Shown: positions 59,902 through 64,000 of the stretch, in pieces
Position numbering within the stretch: the stretch's first letter is position 1
How the letters are laid out: the number at the start of each line of letters is the position of its first letter
NCBI GenBank assembly: GCA_032622095.1
Contig: CP136069.1
Coordinates: 168,258,394 to 168,322,393 of the forward strand
Direction: 5' to 3'
Length of the DNA: 64,000 nt
Origin: Siphonodentalium dalli
Taxonomy: Eukaryota > Mollusca > Scaphopoda > Gadilida > Siphonodentaliidae
Position numbers and translations under genes: made by a program
The notes under the pieces: model-generated
Database searches by the model: none
What the model saw: only the letters and a program-made list of their open reading frames with translations
Told to the model about the DNA's origin: nothing

Positions 59902-60671
59902 TTAACAGCCGCATATGTGTGTTAGTTCCCCCTGGTATATGACATACTTGCAAACGTCGCATAAGGATAACAGTTTGTATTTGACTGATCGTGCGATCAT
60001 TACGCCACTGCACTCGTCCGATATATGACAACGGTAACTCGCGCATGCGATTTTGTGTATATATTCCGTACCAAGCGTGCGATATTGATGTCGTGTCAAG
60101 TGCGTCCATATGCGTGCGACATACAGTATATGGCAATAGTTTGACAATCCGTTAGTGGTATACTATGTTCAATTGTGGTTAATTCTTAATTTCACATTGC
60201 ATGCGTTCTAGAGTTGGGATACGTCGATAATCCGGAAGGGGCGCTCACATGGTTGCGACATCGATTAATGGATCCTGGCATATGGACTGAACATTGCTTT
60301 ATTGACGTAGTAGCGCAGTGTACAAAACATTAAGCCTTAAAATGTTTACACAACCAGTAATTGGATACAGTATTCTCGACTACGTGTATGACTGAATGTT
60401 GGTGCTGATGGTGTTTGGTGTCCGTATTATTTTGAAGCAGATATGACAATTATCGCAAGAAAAATACAAATGAAGTTACTAAAATGCAGGTTTTATGGTT
60501 AAATCTATGCGTTGTTTTTACCTGAAATTGAGCACATTCACTCAAGAAACAGTGTTAGGCAACATCTATCTTGAAGGGATATAGAGACATCGGTGGGGAA
60601 GAGTCAGTTAGAATATATCGATCGAGCGTGTGGTAAACAGACACAGTTGCATGTTTGTTACTGGCCGATAG
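59902..60671 (+). repeat. 771-bp dispersed repeat, copy 2
   Basis: Copy of 50425-51195; here it directly follows the 59402-59901 repeat. Confidence 0.8.
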
Positions 60672-61036
60672 TGTATATGCTAATCATGCATGCATGCGTC
60701 TTTTAATGAGAACAATAATGTTTTTTGGCAGATTGTGCTATCCTACGCCATTGAACTCGTCCGATATACTGACAACAGTAACACACATGCACGCGTAGTT
60801 TTGTGTATATATTCCATACCAAGCATCCGACATTGATATCGTGTCATAAGTGCATCCACATGCCTTCGACATACACTAGTTATGGCAATAGGCTGTCCAA
60901 CCGGTAGTGGGACATTGTATTTAATCGTGGATACTGCTTAATTTCACATTGCGTTCCGAAGTTGATCAACATATCCTGGTATATATTGACTGAAAATTGC
61001 TCTATTGACGTAGTAGCAGTGTAAAAATTATTGATG
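60670..61036 (+). repeat. Dispersed repeat, copy 2 of ~375 bp
   Basis: Copy of 57067-57441. The following 61037-61500 continues in a similar style ('TATACTGATAGCAGTAACATACGCGTGCGGTTTTGTGTAT') and is probably a further diverged piece of the same family. Confidence 0.7.
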
Positions 61037-61499
61037 TAGGAACGCTTTACACACAAACAAATAACGATTATATAACGGTGTGACATAACCTGTATTTGGG
61101 TACAATACTCTGGACTCTGGACTCTGGTATGACTGAATTTTGGGAATTATGTGCATGCCTGCGTCGCGTAAGGATGGTACCTTGGGTTGCAATCGTTCGG
61201 TATACTGATAGCAGTAACATACGCGTGCGGTTTTGTGTATGTATCCCACATATTTATATAGTGTCAAATGCATGCGTTCACATGCTTGCGACATATACTG
61301 TGACATGGTTCTGTCAATCCATTAATGTCACTATGTTCAATCGTGCCGGTTAGTTCTTAATGTCACACATGTGTTCTTTAGTTGGGATATGGGACAAGCA
61401 CCCATATGCTTGCGACATGACTGTAACATGACTTGTTTCTTCGGATTGTGAACTGTACTATACTGTATGACGTCACCATGTGCTCACACAATTCCCTCC

Positions 61500-62195
61500 A
61501 ACTGATGAAAATAAGCATTTCTATCTCAGATTTGAATAGACGTTGGATATTTTCGGACTACATGACTTAGCTGTGCAGCAACACACCATGAGCTATACAA
61601 CACACCCTGTAATCACTCCATATGTAGTGCAGAATTTCAACACACAACTTGGAGCATTTTGTAATGTAATTTTATTATATTTCCACGCTGTCAAGCAGAC
61701 CAGATCATCTGTGTTACCAGTAAACGCATCGAATAAAAAATGTTGTGAAAATGTGAACAGTGTCGCACAAAAGAACACCTATTCGAACGTTCTATTTGAG
61801 CACAGGAAGAAATGTCATTATTTCCCTTTATCTTTGTCACATCAATTTCGTCGACTAATTTCGATACCGGTATAATTCAAAAGCGGTAATTATTATAAAT
61901 ATATTTCGTATCGCAAACTGCCAGATTTAATCTACGTGGGTTTTATTACGTTTACGTATGGTCATATTACATATATTAGCAGCTGATTGCCAGAAGAGAG
62001 GAGATCTGATAAGTTCCGTAACTTTTGTAACTATGTTTATAATAATGTGTAAATTATATTGTTTATTGTGGGTCACAATAAAATATGTTTAACAACTATA
62101 CCTCGGGTGTGTTGAGTTATAGTTCCCAAGATTCGCCGTTTCTATTTCGACCATCCTCGTCGTGATCATTGATTGAATATAGTCGACTTACTCAC
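61500..62195. other. No gene seen
   Basis: A plus-strand ORF at 61543-61875 has no domain, splice sites or repetition. The rest is AT-rich unique DNA. Confidence 0.35.
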
Positions 62196-62247
62196 CTCTG
62201 TAGGGCCAAGCTGACTGCCCATCTGTATCCTTCTTGCATCTGGTCTC
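62196..62247 (-). CDS. Isolated 52-nt exon candidate
   Basis: Minus strand: acceptor TTTCCTTTCAG, then a 52-nt stretch open as RPDARRIQMGSQLGPTE, then donor GAG|GTGAGTAAG. Both splice sites are strong and the frame is clean, but no neighbouring exon or family was recognised. Confidence 0.4.
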
Positions 62248-62759
62248 CTGAAAGGAAATCACCATAAATCCCACACCAGTAATCAGGTAATTGGGTTATC
62301 TCCTGGGCACCAAGAAGCAGTGGCATGCCGTCTATATTATTTAACCATCATGGTATCCAGACGTAGCCCAGGTGAAAAAGTAAGTTAGATAAATGGACTC
62401 AATACCTCCGCAGTGGGTTCGTGCAAAATAACATAACAAGTCTGTAAAACAAATATCAACAATTACATGAAACAATAGATGGACTTCGTTCTTATTTTCA
62501 TAATTAATAACTCGCCAATAATGAGATCTTCCATGTCAAAACCTTTATTATTTAAATATTTTTGTTACAGTGGGATTACCGATAAAAGTCCACAAACGTT
62601 TTATCAATGCTAGTGCCTCATCCCATCCCCGACACCGACTGTACATGTGCCACTATGGTAACTTAAGTTAACAATAGAGATGACTTTACATAAGTTTGGT
62701 ACTCGACGACACCGAGATACAAGGTAAGTTGTTCACTTTCGGACACAAATTTAACGGCC

Positions 62760-63178
62760 GGATTCGTCATCTCAGGTTTAAACATGGTCTACGCAAACTA
62801 CTAGATTTAAACCACCGTGAGTCAGCTAAATCCGTTGTTTAAACCCGAGACCGCATGTCTAAGTGGCGCATTCGTCATCTCTGGTTTAAACCTGTTCCAG
62901 CCAGACCAGTGGTTCAGCAGTAGTGTCTCTGTATCGTCGATATAATTGATCGTACTCTCCTAATGCAGACCGCCTCGTTTTATTGATAGCCAAAATCAAT
63001 AATTACGACAGATAGCATAATTTGATTGGAAATTTATAAGCGAGAAGCACTCACACCTATAAAGCGTGTGGGGATAAGTTTTTGTCAATTCTATAAGCTT
63101 AAACCGGCAACTAAACCATCTAATTCGGCGGTGTAGCTAAACCAGCTTTACCAAAGCTAAAGTTGAGATGACGAATCC
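62760..63178. mobile_element. ~419-bp interval bounded by 15-bp perfect inverted repeats
   Basis: GGATTCGTCATCTCA (62760-62774) is the exact reverse complement of 63164-63178. GTTTAAAC-type motifs follow each GTCATCTC copy, and a further internal copy lies near 62869. No ORF. MITE-like, or a fold-back remnant. Confidence 0.4.
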
Positions 63179-63680
63179 CTCTTTTCTTCATCGCAGTTTA
63201 GAATTGTCAAACAATCAGTCAAATGTTGGATCTGTAAATAATTTCGAGTCAGGGCGTGTCTAAGTGGCGACTGTCGACTTGTGTTAGTTATCATTACAGT
63301 TGATTCATCCACACGCGGGCTTTGCTCAGATATGGACATGTTCCTTCAATAGAATTTGTACTATCTTGCCGGTTTTTTTTTGCTTGTAGCAATCACAAAT
63401 ACTGGTGTTTTCTACGAATTCATTTGAAGGGTTCAACATTTTAATTTTGACACCAAAATACATGGACTGCATGACCAAATATGCTGTGCACATAATTTGC
63501 AATCCTAAATTTGATAACTAATTGTGATGTAGATCATGCCACAAAGCTCTAATCTGGCTACGCCCATAAATTCCCATAATATTCCACCAGTTGAAGACCT
63601 GGGAACTTTTAGATTTTCTGCATGACGGGAAATTTATGACATTCAAAAACAAAACAACGCATGTAATATATTGTTTGTTA
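63179..63680. other. No gene seen
   Basis: AT-rich; short ORFs only. Confidence 0.35.
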
Positions 63681-63800
63681 TTAAAACCTGTCCCGCTGGT
63701 TTCCAACTTCAAACAGTTCAGATGCCGCTTCTAATGTGCATTCATCAGCAAATTGCCTTTCTTGACTGACTTCTTGGTCCAGGATTGACTCGATTATGGA
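63681..63800 (-). CDS. Possible terminal coding exon, very uncertain
   Basis: The minus strand reads GSIIESILDQEVSQERQFADE then CTLEAASELFEVGN and a stop at 63681. The acidic, helix-like composition looks coding, but no acceptor was pinned down and the family is unknown. Confidence 0.22.
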   Translation of the reverse strand, partial: SIIESILDQEVSQERQFADECTLEAASELFEVGNQRDRF

Positions 63801-64000
63801 GCCTCTATTCAGCGTCAGAGGGGCTTGCGGCCCCTTTGTGCGATAGGGGACTGCGACACATTTGCGCACATTTTGATCATTTGAACATTTTAATTTAAAA
63901 AAATATATATTTAGAACAAACAAATATTAATTTCAATTTCAAATTTTGTTTCTTGTTAGATTCAAATCCTTAATCAATTTAACAACACAATTTTTTCATT

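Noticed and set aside
61543-61875. 110-codon plus-strand ORF
   Set aside because: No recognisable domain, coding bias not evident, no splice partner.

Overview
The window looks like nuclear DNA of a marine invertebrate, most likely a lophotrochozoan such as a mollusc, though this is an inference. The evidence is intron-bearing genes with GT/AG splice sites, a zinc-knuckle/SGNH-esterase non-LTR retrotransposon, dispersed elements ending in CA or GACA simple repeats, and the 'ggacataactc ... gacggacg' repeat style common in mollusc genomes. There are no operons, ribosome binding sites or bacterial genes. Most short ORFs are chance or lie inside repeats.

Layout. 1-1066 is one end of a long-inverted-repeat element. 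1067-4822 holds composite dispersed repeats, a 68-bp palindrome, and tandem elements built on a 122-bp monomer with an NRF1-like palindrome. 4823-11717 is a satellite with a 461-bp monomer in higher-order blocks. 11718-22675 has no recognisable gene but has a ~141-bp tandem repeat, a 47-bp minisatellite, a 412-bp interval bounded by inverted repeats, a tRNA-like Pol III relic and a 621-bp direct duplication. 22676-37446 is a nearly identical tandem triplication of a ~4.93-kb unit. Each unit carries a C2H2 zinc-finger pseudogene piece, a 2.95-kb element with long inverted arms, an array of GCCAAGCT motifs, and the 3' stub of a tyrosine recombinase. The rest of that recombinase survives only beside the third copy (37447-37970).

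38484-46751 is a nested pair: an old LINE remnant split by a ~7.76-kb, nearly intact APE-type LINE. The LINE has ORF1 (zinc knuckles plus SGNH hydrolase), then ORF2, whose endonuclease and reverse transcriptase parts are separated by one in-frame TAA. ORF2 starts with about 740 residues of unrecognised sequence. 47990-49348 is a second, frameshifted LINE remnant on the minus strand.

The one convincing host gene lies on the minus strand, 55865 down to 51409, in four exons. It has an N-terminal Cys-rich CXC-like domain and a C-terminal P2RX7_C (P2X7 ballast-type) domain, the latter interrupted by one frameshift. A plus-strand terminal exon (52041-52296) lies inside its last intron, with the two 3' splice sites back to back. 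56000-64000 is mainly dispersed repeats, including an element whose inverted ends are themselves palindromic; the same end sequence abuts the recombinase at 37973. Two weak minus-strand exon candidates lie near the right edge.
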